Below are positions 10,864-22,424 of a DNA stretch of 64,000 nucleotides, in pieces. Under the pieces are notes generated by a model, which saw nothing but the letters and a program-made list of their open reading frames with translations, was not told the DNA's origin and ran no database searches. The DNA comes from Muricea muricata. Lineage: Eukaryota > Cnidaria > Anthozoa > Malacalcyonacea > Plexauridae. The stretch is from positions 27,609,746-27,673,745 of the forward strand of contig OY979717.1 in NCBI GenBank assembly GCA_963855995.1, given 5' to 3'. Both the position numbers and the translations under genes were made by a program. How positions within the stretch are numbered: position 1 is the first letter of the stretch; the number at the start of each line of letters is the position of its first letter.

Positions 10864-11283
10864 ATGGTGAGAAACTACAAAAGAAAAACTGACCGAAGCA
10901 AATGGAACTGGCCATTTCAGCAGTGGAAAAAAAGGAAATGTCAGTCTGCAAAGCCGCTCTATCCTTCGGTGTTCCCAAGGATTCCCTGAACCGTCGAGTA
11001 AATGGTAAGCTAAAAAAGTTTGTCCTTTGACGAAAGACATAAAAATATGTTGGGGCGATATCGTGCTGTCCTTACACATAAGCTAGAAAAAGAGCTTGAA
11101 GATTACATTTTAGAAATGGATCAAGCATTCTATGGTTTGTCAACTAATGACATCACAACTGTAGTGTTTGAGTACTGCAGGAAAAATAACATTGAAAACA
11201 ATTTTAACAAAGATAAGCAAATGGCTGGTCGAGACTACTGCTACTATCAAGTGACCATGGATCAACCAATCAGACTTGTTTGA
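10864..11283 (+). pseudogene. Psq/CENPB-type HTH N terminus of a pogo-like transposase
   Basis: The reading frame begins at ATG 10864 (MVRNYKRKTDRSKWN) and follows the pipsqueak HTH layout: a short AISAVEKKEMSV helix, CKAALSFGVPKDSLN and a basic RRVNGKLKK. This is followed by a CENPB-type second HTH (LGRYRAVL, LEDYILEMDQAFYGLS, KQMAGRDYCYYQ). Such tandem HTH modules bind transposon ends in pogo, Tigger and Jerky-like transposases. Two single-base frameshifts, near 10910 and near 11015, break the frame, and a stop follows at 11281. The DDE nuclease that should come next is missing. Family placement is from pattern recognition and is fairly secure. Confidence 0.7.
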
Positions 11284-11764
11284 TATAATTATATTTAATC
11301 AACCAATAAGATGCATGCTAAGGCATTTACAGTTACAGTATTGGTAGTGCATGGTATTTATTAAATCTAAGTGTTTTGCTTTGAGTGACATCTACACAAC
11401 TATGCACACATCATTTAAAAGAAATCTAACAATAAACTCAACTTGCAATAGACCATTTCTGAACAGATCGATGAATCCTCTACATTGTCAAACAAGTAAC
11501 ACCTAGTCAATCCTTGGTGCAAATTTACTCGGCATTATAGTTTAGCGCTAAGCCTTGTGTTCCTGTATTTTATAACTGAGGTGTACAATTGAAAAATCGT
11601 CTGTTATATATATTTACTTTTGCATGGCTGCAGTTGTACTTAAGAATTGTTCCTTAATTTTAGATTATCGCAGAATTCGAGAGATTATTGGGTGTTACCA
11701 CAATCGTAGAGGGGATGTTTCAACAAAACTTTGCCCAAGTGTCATAAGCAATATTGTGTATTGC

Positions 11765-12977
11765 AGCCAAGCTCAGAGGAAGAAAGCCTTTAGTTGATGG
11801 GTTGTTGAAATTGTTGGAGAAAGATCCTTTGGATGATATGGAGACTGAAAGCACTGAAGGTAATTTATCTGGTGTGAGAACATAATAATTGTTTTAATTA
11901 GCTCATACATGTACTGATAGCTGAAAGAATATTCATATCACTAACTTGTACACCTTGATCTGTTAGTAGAGGTTCAGGCTCAGCATGTGCTTGCCAATGG
12001 TTAATTGGATAGATTAAACTCATCAGCTGATTGTATATTAGGTAGGTAAAATAAAGGGCCTAGGAGTAGTGGCAGTCAGTCAAAGATGGACATCTTCAAT
12101 ATCAATAACTCTGTTTTAATGATAATCTTATTTTGTAATTTAGATGAGAAAGCAATGGTTGCAATGTCTGTCCTTCCTGCTATCTTAGACACAAGAGCAA
12201 AGAAAAGTGATTATAAACTTGTTCATGTAATCAAGGTTAGTATGATTTTTGTCAAACTAATTCCAGGTGCATTCCCAATGGTATTGCATCTGGATATTGG
12301 CTCTATTAGTAAAATATACCTTAATTGGCTCCAGCCTCCACCCACAGCAAAGTTTATATCAATTTTACATAACAAACAACAATCTAATCACGGTTGAAAC
12401 TGCTAACAATAGCATGATCTAATTAACACTAGCCAATCAAAAGATAGATGTCTGACGACCAATCAGATAAAAAGCAGGCTTTTGGTTTTTTTTTATATGC
12501 AACCAAACTGGGTTTGTATCCTTCTTTCCTTCCATCTGCCCACGTTTAAGGAAGGGAGAACAGAGCCTAATACTCATACCAGCATATACCATCTTGTTAA
12601 TTATTATAGCAAATATTTAGTAAGCTCTTATTTTATTTTAATAATAGGATGATGATGATGTCCTGCAACATCTTGAAGGATTGACGCCAGACTCTACGAT
12701 AATTGTTGAAGGATCGCTGGATGCCCCAAGTCAGGTCATGATCGCTGCCGAAAAACAAATGGTTTGCCAAATTATGGACAGAAATGTTTTAAATGCCCAT
12801 CCGTGTTTCATGGCAATTTGTTATGTTTTCATGTTTACTTATCCTCCACCTATTAAGAACTTTTGTTTGTATCTGCAAAAATGTGTGTTGCAGATCAAAG
12901 ATGGCAAGAAAGTGCCAACATGTATAATGTCTTCTATAAATGACATTGACTGCTTAGTAACTAAAAGTAGTTTGTAG
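11765..12977 (+). pseudogene. Multi-exon reading frame within the pogo-like element, function unknown
   Basis: Three pieces look like exons: KLRGRKPLVDGLLKLLEKD (about 11765-11861), a segment beginning at DEKAMVAMSVLPAILD and ending at VIK before gttagt (about 12144-12235), and 12648-12977, which starts after an acceptor (ataatag) with four Asp residues and ends at a stop. The last piece contains EGSLDAPSQVMIAAEKQMV, then an aromatic/hydrophobic YVFMFTYPPP segment and LYLQKCVLQIKDGKK. I recall this kind of C-terminal block from many uncharacterised cnidarian and fish proteins associated with repeats, but cannot name a function. It may be a second transposon gene or captured sequence. Splice joins are inferred and phases were not fully reconciled. 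Confidence 0.45.
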
Positions 12978-13437
12978 TCGTAAATTGTGTATAAGGGTTG
13001 TCTGTTGAGTGAATTGTATTTAACTAGTGTAAATTTGCAAACTTTTTATCTGTATTTTAGGCAATAAATGATTTTTAAGAAAACCGTTTCTTATTCTCCT
13101 TACATATACCCATAAATCTAACGATATTTGTATGTAAAATTTACACAATGGATGCGTAAGCATCAAATTTTGTGTATTTTCCTTGAGTAAATTTACCTAT
13201 GTTTTTGTGTAGCGTTTACACAACCAATGTGTAAATTGGAATTTTACACCAAATTTTGTGTTGCTGTGGATGCATTTCCTCTGTGTAAATTTACCGATAT
13301 TTTTGTGTAATGTTACACAAGCAATGTGTAAATTTACTAATACTTTTGAGTAAGTTTACACATATAAATGTGTTGCTGTGGATGCAAAATTTACTCAAGA
13401 TTTTGTGTAAAATTTACACATATTTTTTTGCAGTGTA

Positions 13438-14294
13438 TTGACATTGTTAGTAATGTTTTGCAAATTCAAATAATTTAAATACAATAATCATGCAGCACAG
13501 TTAAAATAAAAGTCAGCTTTTATGATCATCCATTCCCAGTTCTGCATATTTTTCGTCTTTATTTACTGTCAATACTGGAAATTGCTTCCTAATTTTGCTG
13601 TATACGCACAGGCAGGCATAAACACTTGGTATAACACATGTTGCAGATGTCTATAATAAGACATGGCACTGTAAATTTGTGATACTACCAGAAGGCAAAA
13701 ACTAAGTAACTCGTTATGATCAGTACGATCATAGAAGAAAATGTTTGTAAACAGAGCGACAGTAGAGCCAGGAAAGTCTGCAATCAAGTCTATGCTCATA
13801 TTTAGTAGCTCTATGCCTCTATCTCACATTTAAGCAACATACCCTAATTCAATCATGTAGTTACTATTGTTTTATACTTTATTAAAATACCCTTCTGTGA
13901 TTCGCGCGATACTCGTAATAACTGGTATATATAGACACAAAATATATTTCAATATATCCATACCATTCACTTATTTCTACAACTCCGTTAAGTCGGTCAT
14001 TTATTTATATGATTTCTCAGCATCGGCGACTTGAATTACCACATATAGCGCTTCCTCTGTCGACTGACGAGTAGGCTTCGCTTTGCGTAGACACATTCGG
14101 ATGAGAGTTGAACTTTTCTCTCGTAATCCGAATACTTTCTCACATCTGCACCATAAGAATGGTTAAATGACTCGGATTCGGAAGAACTTGAAGATATTTG
14201 CCACTTTTCCCGAAAAAAAACACGTTTCCTTGTCCTGGATGTCTCAACACTTCGATATTCTATATTGTTTACATTACACCGTACCGGGTGAATA
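13438..14294. other. Non-coding stretch
   Basis: Chance frames only; nothing recognised. Confidence 0.4.
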
Positions 14295-14385
14295 GATACA
14301 CAATCTCGTTCCCCGAGCCTGCGATCCTCTTGTCGAGGAACGAGAGCATAGATATAGTACGTCTAGATTGCTGACTCATAGTATA
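14295..14385. repeat. Dispersed palindromic-rich repeat (copy 1)
   Basis: The segment containing TCTCGTTCCCCGAGCCTGCG and GAGGAACGAGAG recurs inverted at 18595-18650, and a shorter part recurs inverted at 16085-16125. Its position flanks the foldback at 14400-16064 on both sides, so the foldback may lie within this repeat. Confidence 0.55.
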
Positions 14386-14399
14386 ATTACTATTGCGTA

Positions 14400-16064
14400 G
14401 GCGTGACCTGTATGATAAATCCAAGATGGCGCGGGAACCGGGCAAAAAACTATAAGACTCTACAGGGAAATCCATGTTTTTCGCGATTTAAAACGTCTCG
14501 TTGCTTGGAATCGCTTCGAATCAACATGTTTTGGAAACAGCTAATTATTGCGGAAGTTTTGAGCACAATTTGTATAATTTCTGTTGAATTCCTCGTGAAA
14601 ATCTCGCTCGTGAAATGTGTTGTGAATTGGTCACTTGGTCAGTTCGAGACATTTGTTGTCCAAAATATGTATTTTTGACCGGCTTTGGCCTCTTGGTTGT
14701 TATTGTGACCTACAGCTATCCTAAATCAAACATTTACAAAACGATGGAGCAAAATGTTCGCGTGCAAATCGATTATTCGCTTGATTTGTGTGGTGTGTGA
14801 TTTTCATTTACAATGAATCATGTATACTGTAATGCAGTGCACAGTGTGTCGATGAATCAATGGAGCAAGATGATACTTTTTTGACGTTGCCAATTTGAAA
14901 ATTATTCTAGCGGTATTTGTGTTCACTTCATACAATGTCTTTTACCCTTAATTAGGCTTAATTAGGTTAAATTTGTGTTGAGTGTGTGCAAACTACCCAG
15001 ACTGAAAAGTTTTAGTTTGCGCATAAAAGATCCTTTTCACCAGAGAATTTTGCGCAGAAATGTAGAAAACTTCTAGAGTCTAATCAGGTGGTCTGGGTTC
15101 AGTTTGGTTGATGACCCTCAGACTCAGTAAATAAATTTATCATCATCAATTTATCATTGTCAATATTGAGCACAGTTGGCAGGTTAGCCTAGATTTTCTG
15201 ATGATTTGTGCAGATTTCTTTATGAATTATTAACGATTTTATAATCACGACTAATTGTTCATTGGAATATAGCAAATGGGCATTAGAATATTGCTTTACC
15301 ATACTCGCATGTTTGCAGACTGCTCCAATATTGCACAAGCTAGCAAGCAGGTGCATGTCGCATTCTATGTACAGTGTATGCAAAAGTATGCCAAAGTTTA
15401 CCATTATGTTAATTTTAAAGTAAACATATAGTTTAAATTCAAATTAAACTGTGGATTGTTCAGTTAATTCTACCCACATTTCACACACGATTCACACCAA
15501 CGAAACTAGCAGCTGTAGCACCAGTTTTCGATTATATTTTGGTAATGCATATTACATAATTCAGACAATATTTACTTGATAACCTATCCGTCTTTGAAGT
15601 TCGAAAACAGTACGTTGGCTTGAAGTCGTATCTATGTAGTAAATATTACTAACGTATCAGGTATCACACACCACACAAATCAAGCGAACAATCGATTTGT
15701 ACGCGAAGATCTTGCTCCATCGTTTTGTAAATGTTTAATTTAGGATAGCTGTAGGTCATAATAACACCCAAGAGGCCAAAGCCGGTCAAAAATACATATT
15801 TTGGACAACAAATGTCTCGAACTGACCAAGTGACCAATTTACAACACATTTCACGAGCGAGATTTTCACGAGGAATTCAGCAGAAATTACACAAATAGTG
15901 CTCAAAACTTCCGCAATAATTAGTTGTTTCCAAAAAATGTTGATTCGAAGCGATTCCAAGCAACGAGACGTTTTAAATCGCGAAAAACATGGGTTTCCCT
16001 GTAGAGTCTTATAGTTTTTTGCCCGGTTCCCGCGCCATCTTGGATTTATCATACAGGTCACGCC
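14400..16064. mobile_element. Large foldback element with ~400-bp inverted arms
   Basis: The left arm (14400-14801) and right arm (15664-16064) are highly similar inverted copies starting GGCGTGACCTGTATGATAAA; the loop between them is about 860 bp. Each arm stays open for 91 codons beginning MTCMINPRWRGNRAKNY and, in another frame, for 61 codons, with only a few residue differences between arms. The similarity shows a recent origin or gene conversion. No known domain was recognised, so coding is doubtful. Further imperfect inverted sequence (gctgactc / gagtcagc and outward) extends beyond the arms. Confidence 0.7.
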
Positions 16065-16129
16065 TCCGATGGAGAGTCAGCAATCTAGACCTACTATGTC
16101 TATGAACGAGAGGCTCTGGGATAATCCAT

Positions 16130-17239
16130 AACCGGAAGCCAGAAATCTTGGCATTGATAAAACTGCGCATGCGTTACCGATAGAAAAATAAATAAATACT
16201 ATATATAGATTTTATTTTGATTTTTCGAAGAAAATATATGAATAATTCTTTTATTTTTCTTTTGATTTTGTTCATAACGAGTTAACCGAAGCGCCAGAGC
16301 GCTAGGTTAACAAAATTTCTGTTCAAAGAGCAGAAATCCAGCGCGGATACATTTGTAGTTGTTTATATCGAAGAAATCCCGATCACGAAGCGCAATACAT
16401 GGATCATGGATGTCATTATTTTTATCAAGGCCAACTGAAAAGCAAAGCACGACCGGGTTTTCAAAAGAATTTAAAGTCAAAAACTTACCAAGTTTGGTGT
16501 AAAGCTATCGTGATTAGTGAAGCACATTTTGTGAAAGTCGAATGGTTAGAATCACTTAGATATACATGTAAATATTATCTGTTTTTAAAGACCATTTTAA
16601 TATAAAAACTGAAATGTTATTACAATTACACGTATTAATACTATAGCAATAGACAATACGTCCTGCAAAATAGACTGAGAGGTTTATGTCAATTAGTCTG
16701 AATGTCCCTTCCCATGAATGCATGGAAATTTCCTATAGGCTTACTCATGTCCACAATTTTCTGTAGATTATGTGAGTAAAACCAGGCAACCTGTATTATT
16801 AGTGAAGTGTGGATATTTGAAAAAAAAAATTACTGAAATCAAATCGCGGTCATTCCAACATATAATTATTATTAGTAGAATCCTACTAGTGTACTATTGC
16901 AAATCATCTCAAAGAAATCTCAAGCTTGTGATTTAATTGTTAAATTCTTGATATTTTCAATTTTTCCAGGAGAAGCTATGGATCTGTTCATGGAAAAATT
17001 GCATAACAATTCTATTTCTTGCTTCTCAAATGCACAATGGGGCAGTTATATACAGTAGTTTATATTGCTGGACAGTGGTATAAAAAGAGTGGAGAGTGAA
17101 AAGCAGAGTAAAAATAAGTCTAAATTACTTTGGTTATGTACTGTATAGTAGATGATACTGAATATACTTGCTGTGGCCTGGTGTGAAATAAATTGCCTGT
17201 AAAACCCTAGTTTTACTGATAAAAAGATAATTGACTTAA
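16130..17239. other. Non-coding stretch
   Basis: No gene or element recognised on either strand apart from chance frames below 80 codons. Confidence 0.4.
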
Positions 17240-17442
17240 AGCCCCTGTCACACGGTGCAATTTTTCGTGCAACTTGCAACGCTATTCTACTCTTGGTAGA
17301 TGTAAAATTGGCAAATACGTGTTTCCATCACAGTTTGCTAATATATTCTTAACATATCAAACACTCGTCACTATAATTTGCATCTCTTAAGAGTAGAATT
17401 GCGTTGCAAGTTGCCAGGAAAATTGCACCATGTGACAGGGCC
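17240..17442. mobile_element. TTAA-flanked MITE (203 bp)
   Basis: The left end reads AGCCCCTGTCACACGG and the right end CCATGTGACAGGGCC, with inverted arms of about 45 bp including GTGCAATTTT and CAACTTGCAACGC. TTAA is present on both sides (17236-17239 and 17443-17446). No coding capacity. Confidence 0.8.
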
Positions 17443-17446
17443 TTAA

Positions 17447-18594
17447 GAAATACTTCTAAAATTTGCTTCCTGAATTATAGTAGACAGTTCCCCAAATGCT
17501 ATTGTCTGCTGGGTTTAACCTAAGCTTTATGGATATGATTATTAAAGATGCTAAGTCTGTTCTGTACATCAGTACTGCTTATAACAAAGGAGTGGGCACG
17601 ATAAATATAAACATTGCCCAAATTTTACATCCACCTAGCTTTTTCTGAATTGAAACTCTAGTTTATATTTACTAATGACCATAGCAAACAAGACATTCTA
17701 TCAGTATATAATATCTTGCAAATGTGGAAGCCCAGTATGTGTGAAAGTCTAGTATGTGGTTTACATTATGGACTTCATAGCATTTTTAAACATACTAATG
17801 AGCTGTATTATTGTAATTTATTAAATGATGAAAGTATACAGAAAACAAATAATAAAAATATATATATAGATGTATTGGTGGAATGATTGGTTGTATATCT
17901 AAACTGTATAATCTTTTTGCATTATTAATTACTATTACTGAAATTTTAAATCTGTTGTTTGGAACTGCATGTTTGTCAAGTAGTGGGCACTAAATTTTGC
18001 ACAAATGTGTTTGAAAAGTGATTTTCTGTTAAATCAGTTTTGTGTTATAAAAATGTACTATATTGTCCTTCTATGCAGTAAAATGATAAACGACATGTCA
18101 TCTTGGAAGCAAATCATATTATATTTAATAAAGTGTTACCAATTTTTATTTTGAGAAATTGAGTCAGCTACTTTGTTCTGATTTATATTTTTCACAAATT
18201 TATTACTTATAAAAAACAACGCTGTACTGCACGTCGTGAGAATGTAGAACAGCCCATTAAATATTGTATGTACGCACTTCATGAATAGTGCACTTAGTTT
18301 ATCTAGCACCAGTCAGTAGTCAGTTCGATTCAGATATATTCGTTGTCAGACTCACTATAAACCGGATCGCCTTTCAAAATTCGCATTGCTACATGTCTTT
18401 GCACTTGTTTTAAAAACTCCAACGATATTTTGCTCGTTTCTTCATTAAAATTACTGCGAACATATTACTTAAAACAATAATCAATACTCGCGCACTTCTA
18501 TGGGACGGCAGCCATCTTGTTTAACATGTGCTCGATTGTTACATTCCATTCTATTGCAACGGCCAATCAGAAGCGACTATGAGATGGATTATCC
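17447..18594. other. Non-coding stretch
   Basis: Very AT-rich with no credible reading frame; a short ta-rich tract lies near 17860. Confidence 0.4.
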
Positions 18595-18860
18595 CAGAGC
18601 CTCTCGTTCCTCGACAAGAGGATCGCAGGCTCGGGGAACGAGATTGATAGATACACTGTCCGGAATTTACGTCACAGACCTAACTCCCCCCAAGCTCCTA
18701 TGGCGCGGCCGTGAACCAAAACAGGTAAGGTTTCAGCGTCGCTTGCGGGCAGAGAATTTATCAAATTTGAAAAATGTTTTTGCCAAAAATCATCTAAAAT
18801 CATAATATTTCAAATTTCATTAAAAAAAATTTTGGGGTTAGGTGCACTGATGTTCTACCA
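18595..18860 (-). repeat. Inverted copies of the 14295 and 7015 repeats, adjacent
   Basis: 18595-18650 is the inverted counterpart of 14295-14345 and 18657-18860 that of 7015-7210, sharing tgtccggaatttacgtcac, gtgaaccaaa and the T-rich block. The second repeat is diverged but keeps landmark order. Confidence 0.55.
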
Positions 18861-19157
18861 TGATTGATACAGGTTACACTTGTTGAATAGGTAATCAACA
18901 TGCAATGTTTTTAAAGAGCAAAGTTAAACAGTTTCGACTGTGGAACGACGAACTTCGAGGTTTGTTAATTTTCCAGAATCGTCGCAATAATGGTATCTTC
19001 GATGGCTGTTCCAAGTTGAAATGCGGGATTGATGACCTACAGCAAGGCTTCTGTTGAATTGCTGCCTACGTAACTTCCCTTCTCTCTGATGACTCATTTT
19101 GTCTCCTTTTTTTTTGTATTTGATCTTTCACAGTTTACATCATGTTGTTCGAATACC

Positions 19158-19475
19158 TCATTCAAACCTACTTGTACCATACCTAAATTTGTAATAAATG
19201 AACTTGATGGGTGTAACAACATTGGATCTTGATGTGAATTGGAAATCCTCTCCAAGATTTTCTATTCCCTCTATTAAAACACAGTAACCCAATGCAGATG
19301 GTCTTCCAAAAATATCTCGTGAATGTGAATTAAACACTTTAAATACACCAGGAAAAGGAATCATAATTGCTACAGTATTCATTCCAATTGCGAGTAAGCA
19401 AGTGTTACAGTGCAAAGAAAATACTTCATTAAAGGCATGTACAATTGTTACATGTGGAAGGCTATTTTCAGTCAT
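19158..19475 (-). pseudogene. Fragment resembling a transposon-encoded cysteine peptidase (OTU/C76-like)
   Basis: The 105-codon frame contains CLLAIGMNTVAIM, then VFKVFNSHSRDIFGRP and GYCVLIEGIENL. An x-x-F-D-S-H-S-R block followed by a Gly-rich turn and a hydrophobic strand is typical of the C-terminal half of cysteine peptidase domains found in invertebrate transposon polyproteins; here the Asp reads Asn. The catalytic Cys half is not visible upstream. The frame ends at a stop at 19158 after a diverged tail. I recognise the pattern, not a specific protein, so this is tentative. It lies about 300 bp from the 18595-18860 repeats, which could belong to the same element. Confidence 0.35.
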
Positions 19476-20114
19476 ATATGTAGTACCTATTTCTACCTAT
19501 GTTGAGATGCTAATATTTCGTGCAAAATGATTTATTTGCTTGTGGGATCTCATATAATTATAAAAAGTAAGAGATATTTTACATTCCAATTCCAGAAATA
19601 CATATGTTAGTCTAAAGTTCCCAACAAATTATATCGTGAAGACTTGAGGCAGTGTACTACAGAATAGATTTAAATAATGCTATCAGGTTAATATATTGAT
19701 GTATTGTATACACTTTTAGTAAAATTTTCTTTACTTGCAAAATAAAACAGCTATATGTTGTTGGTATTATGACAAAAGAATCTTGTTTAACATATGTACT
19801 ATAAAAGTCTTTAATTTAGATTAAACCCTAAAAAATGAAGTCCTGCTAGGACTCTGGACAAAGTGCTTGGCAAATCACTCAGACATTGATTTTTGGTCAT
19901 CTTAGTGATAACATAAGATGTGCTAGCAATGTCTTACTGGTAAAATGCCTTGGAAGGTACCCTAATAATAATTGATTTAAAAAGGAATTAGTTGGGCAGA
20001 ACAGAAATAAGTGAATATACCCCACCCCAATGAACTCTCTAGTTACAGCCTTGCCTAGCCTTGTACCCATTTTCGTTTCGGCAGGCGGAGTGAACGCCTT
20101 AACAGGCGTCTTGT

Positions 20115-20202
20115 TTTAATAAAAATCGATAAGCATCCTTTTAAATTAAAAAATCTGCATATCACATGCAGATAATCGCAACGTGTAAAAACTGTCCAAA
20201 TT
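20115..20202 (-). repeat. Left part of FN3 block B (partial copy of the 2800-3647 MITE)
   Basis: Matches 2935-3010 closely (aaaatcgataagcatccttttaaatt and onward), then breaks at ccaaatt and resumes at about 21636. The bases between are inserted sequence absent from block A. Confidence 0.65.
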
Positions 20203-20255
20203 ACCAAGCAAAAGTCTTTTCCCTATTAACTGCAAAACCATGGCTTAATAATAAA

Positions 20256-20399
20256 CAATTATTGGATGAGGTTTATTTTGTGATATGCGGAATTATCAAC
20301 GTCGAGGTAAGAGCTAGCAGCCGAGCCAAAGGCGAGGTAGATAACTCTTACCGAGACATTGATAATTCCGCATATCACAAAAACCGAATCCGATAATTG
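20256..20399. repeat. Imperfect palindrome (144 bp)
   Basis: CAATTATTGGATGAGG and TGTGATATGCGGAATTATCA pair with the complementary right half; the centre is near 20325 in a segment rich in GAGGTA/TACC. Probably a foldback element or part of the adjacent TIR element. Confidence 0.65.
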
Positions 20400-20402
20400 T
20401 TT

Positions 20403-20820
20403 TATTATACATTGTAAGCAGAGAAAATAAACACGGTAACGAAAGAATAGATTTGTCTTTCTAAAACCTTTTTAAAACTCGAGCAATTTCGCTTTTTTCT
20501 GTTGGTTCTGCAATCTCCTTTTCCAACAAATATTCATGAAACACTTGTTGAGCGACTTTGTATGTTCTTTTTGCATGTGTTTTTGGAGTCTTTTTCCTCA
20601 AGCAGTTGACGAATTTCGTCTTCGGCGAGATGCCATAACATGAAACAGAAAATATCGAGAGAAAAATGTTGTTGCCATGCCAAATATTGATGCCAACGAA
20701 TACCGCGTAGGCTCAACATGCAGACAACTGAGTTATCTGCTAGCAGATTGCGTGATAGTCGCATTTATCAGCATGCAATTGACCAATCACAGCGCATAAA
20801 ACAACTGCAATGTATAATAA
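20403..20820. mobile_element. TIR element of ~418 bp
   Basis: TTATTATACATTG at the left is complemented by CAATGTATAATAA at the right. No transposase was seen; the 76-codon minus-strand frame inside has no recognised domain. It adjoins the TAA-rich tail of the LINE fragment, so its right boundary is uncertain. Confidence 0.5.
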
Positions 20821-21635
20821 TAATAAAAATAATAATAATTTATTCCCGTGCAAAAATTACGAGAAATAGAGAATAATGAGGTTAGCCATATCTAAGTTAT
20901 CTCCTAAATTAACAGTTACATAAGAATTAAACTATCTAAATACAACAAAAAAACTCTTATAGTTTCTGTAAATAGTATCTAATCCATTAAGTGTGTTCTT
21001 AATCTTTCCTTGGACGCCATTAAACTTTCTGCCTCTGCAGCATATTTCGGCAGGCTATTCCAAATGGGAATAACAGGTACAAAGAAAGAATATTTATAGC
21101 TATTTAACTTTGCCATTACTGACTTCAGTTTATGAGGATGATTTGATCTTAATTGCCTAAAATCACTAGCGAATGTAAAATACATTGATGGATCTAAACC
21201 ATTTAGGCCGTGTATTGTTTTATAACACTCTACTAATGATACATAATCTCTTCTTTTCTCTAAGGTAGGCACCTGGACAATTTTTAAACGTTCCTCTTAA
21301 GAAATTTCAAGCCCTTCTTTATTTCTTAAGGCACACCTAGATGCTCTTCTTTGCACCTTTTCTAATGTCTTAATGTCTTTCTTCAAATACGGAGACCAGA
21401 CTGGAGAACAATACTCTAAAATTGGACGCACAAGCGTTTTATAAAGTTCAGAGAGCAGTTGATGATTTTTTGGTCCCACAGTGCGTTTCAAAAAACCCAA
21501 TAGACGGTTTGCTTTGTTTACGCATTGATTAACATGCAGACTCCATGATAATTTAGAACTAATATTTAGTCCAAGATCTTTTGTTTCATCAACTACATTT
21601 AGTGCTTTTAGCTTGCCACAACTTTTCTAATGGTT
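20821..21635 (-). pseudogene. CR1-like LINE 3' end (C terminus of reverse transcriptase, partial)
   Basis: Read on the minus strand from 21620 to 20979: LGLNISSKLSWSLHV, then CVNKANRLLGFLKRT, LYKTLVRPILEYCSPVW and LEKVQRRASR, the conserved region behind the RT fingers/palm of CR1/Jockey-type LINEs, followed by KRRDYVSLVECYK and IWNSLP near the C terminus. A stop near 21297 breaks the frame. A (TAA)-rich tail at 20810-20845 gives the 3' end, so the piece is a 5'-truncated, dead insertion. The whole 20203-21635 segment is absent from the duplicate block A, which shows it arrived after, or near the time of, the duplication. Confidence 0.8.
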
Positions 21636-22424
21636 TAAAATACTTGATAATGAACTAGTAACCACGTTAGTTATTCACAGACAAATGTAAAAAGAAACAG
21701 AAACTATTTGTGAAAAAATTTTTATTCACACAATGTTTGTCCATTCCCACTGATTAACCCAAGAATGTAAAAACTTTCTTCTACTACGTCAATAGTTCGA
21801 ATCTAGATTTATAGTTGATAGTCGAATATGGCCGCCATTGACTCCATTTATGTATGACAGAAGCTTTATGCAGTTGTTGTTTCAGAACCAGTAGCGGACA
21901 GGTGTCCGCCATTTTCGATTTTTAAAGATATGCATATTACGTCAAAGTGGGATAACGCCACATTTAACTGTTTCCAAGCAATGGTCAGAACAAACCAGGA
22001 AATCGTTTCTACTTACTATTTGATATCATGCACTGAGTAAGGCCATTTTAGCCAACTATTGTTAATTACTTACTCCAGAACGAGTATTTTTAAGATTTAT
22101 CTCCCGTGACGTCATTTAATGTGCTCAAGAACATACCCAAGATTGCGGATTGCTAACATGTTTGAATCCAAATATCTCAAAAATTAAGCGATATATGGAA
22201 AAGCTGTGACAGACTTTCTTAGTTATTTCAAAAGTTTTTTCAAATGAGCAAAGAATACTTTTTTTGCCATCACCCTTTAAACTCATGAATTTCTAAAAAA
22301 GCGTTTTTTTACAGCTTAATTGAAACAAATATCAACCTGCAGCAATTTTGTGAAGAGTGAATGTACTTTTGCTAAAAATAGGCGCAAACACACTAATTGT
22401 ATTATTTCTATAATTTTAACTTAC

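Larger units (their letters stand above)
9467..13435 (+). mobile_element. TA-flanked pogo-like DNA transposon with repeat-rich ends (3969 bp)
   Basis: CACTGCAAAAAA opens the element and TTTTTTTGCAGTG closes it, with TA on both sides (9465-9466 and 13436-13437). Each end carries about 300 bp of short subterminal repeats built on TTACACAA, TTTTGTGTAA and TTTACTCAA in both orientations (about 9480-9800 and 13130-13420), probable transposase-binding arrays. Inside are an HTH N terminus of pogo/Jerky type and a set of further exons, all on the plus strand. A DDE catalytic block was not found, so this copy appears non-autonomous. A TA duplication agrees with Tc1/mariner/pogo membership. Confidence 0.75.

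Noticed and set aside
14403..16061. Paired 91- and 61-codon frames in the foldback arms as a gene pair
   Set aside because: They are inverted copies of one sequence in a foldback and show no known domain; reported as an observation only.
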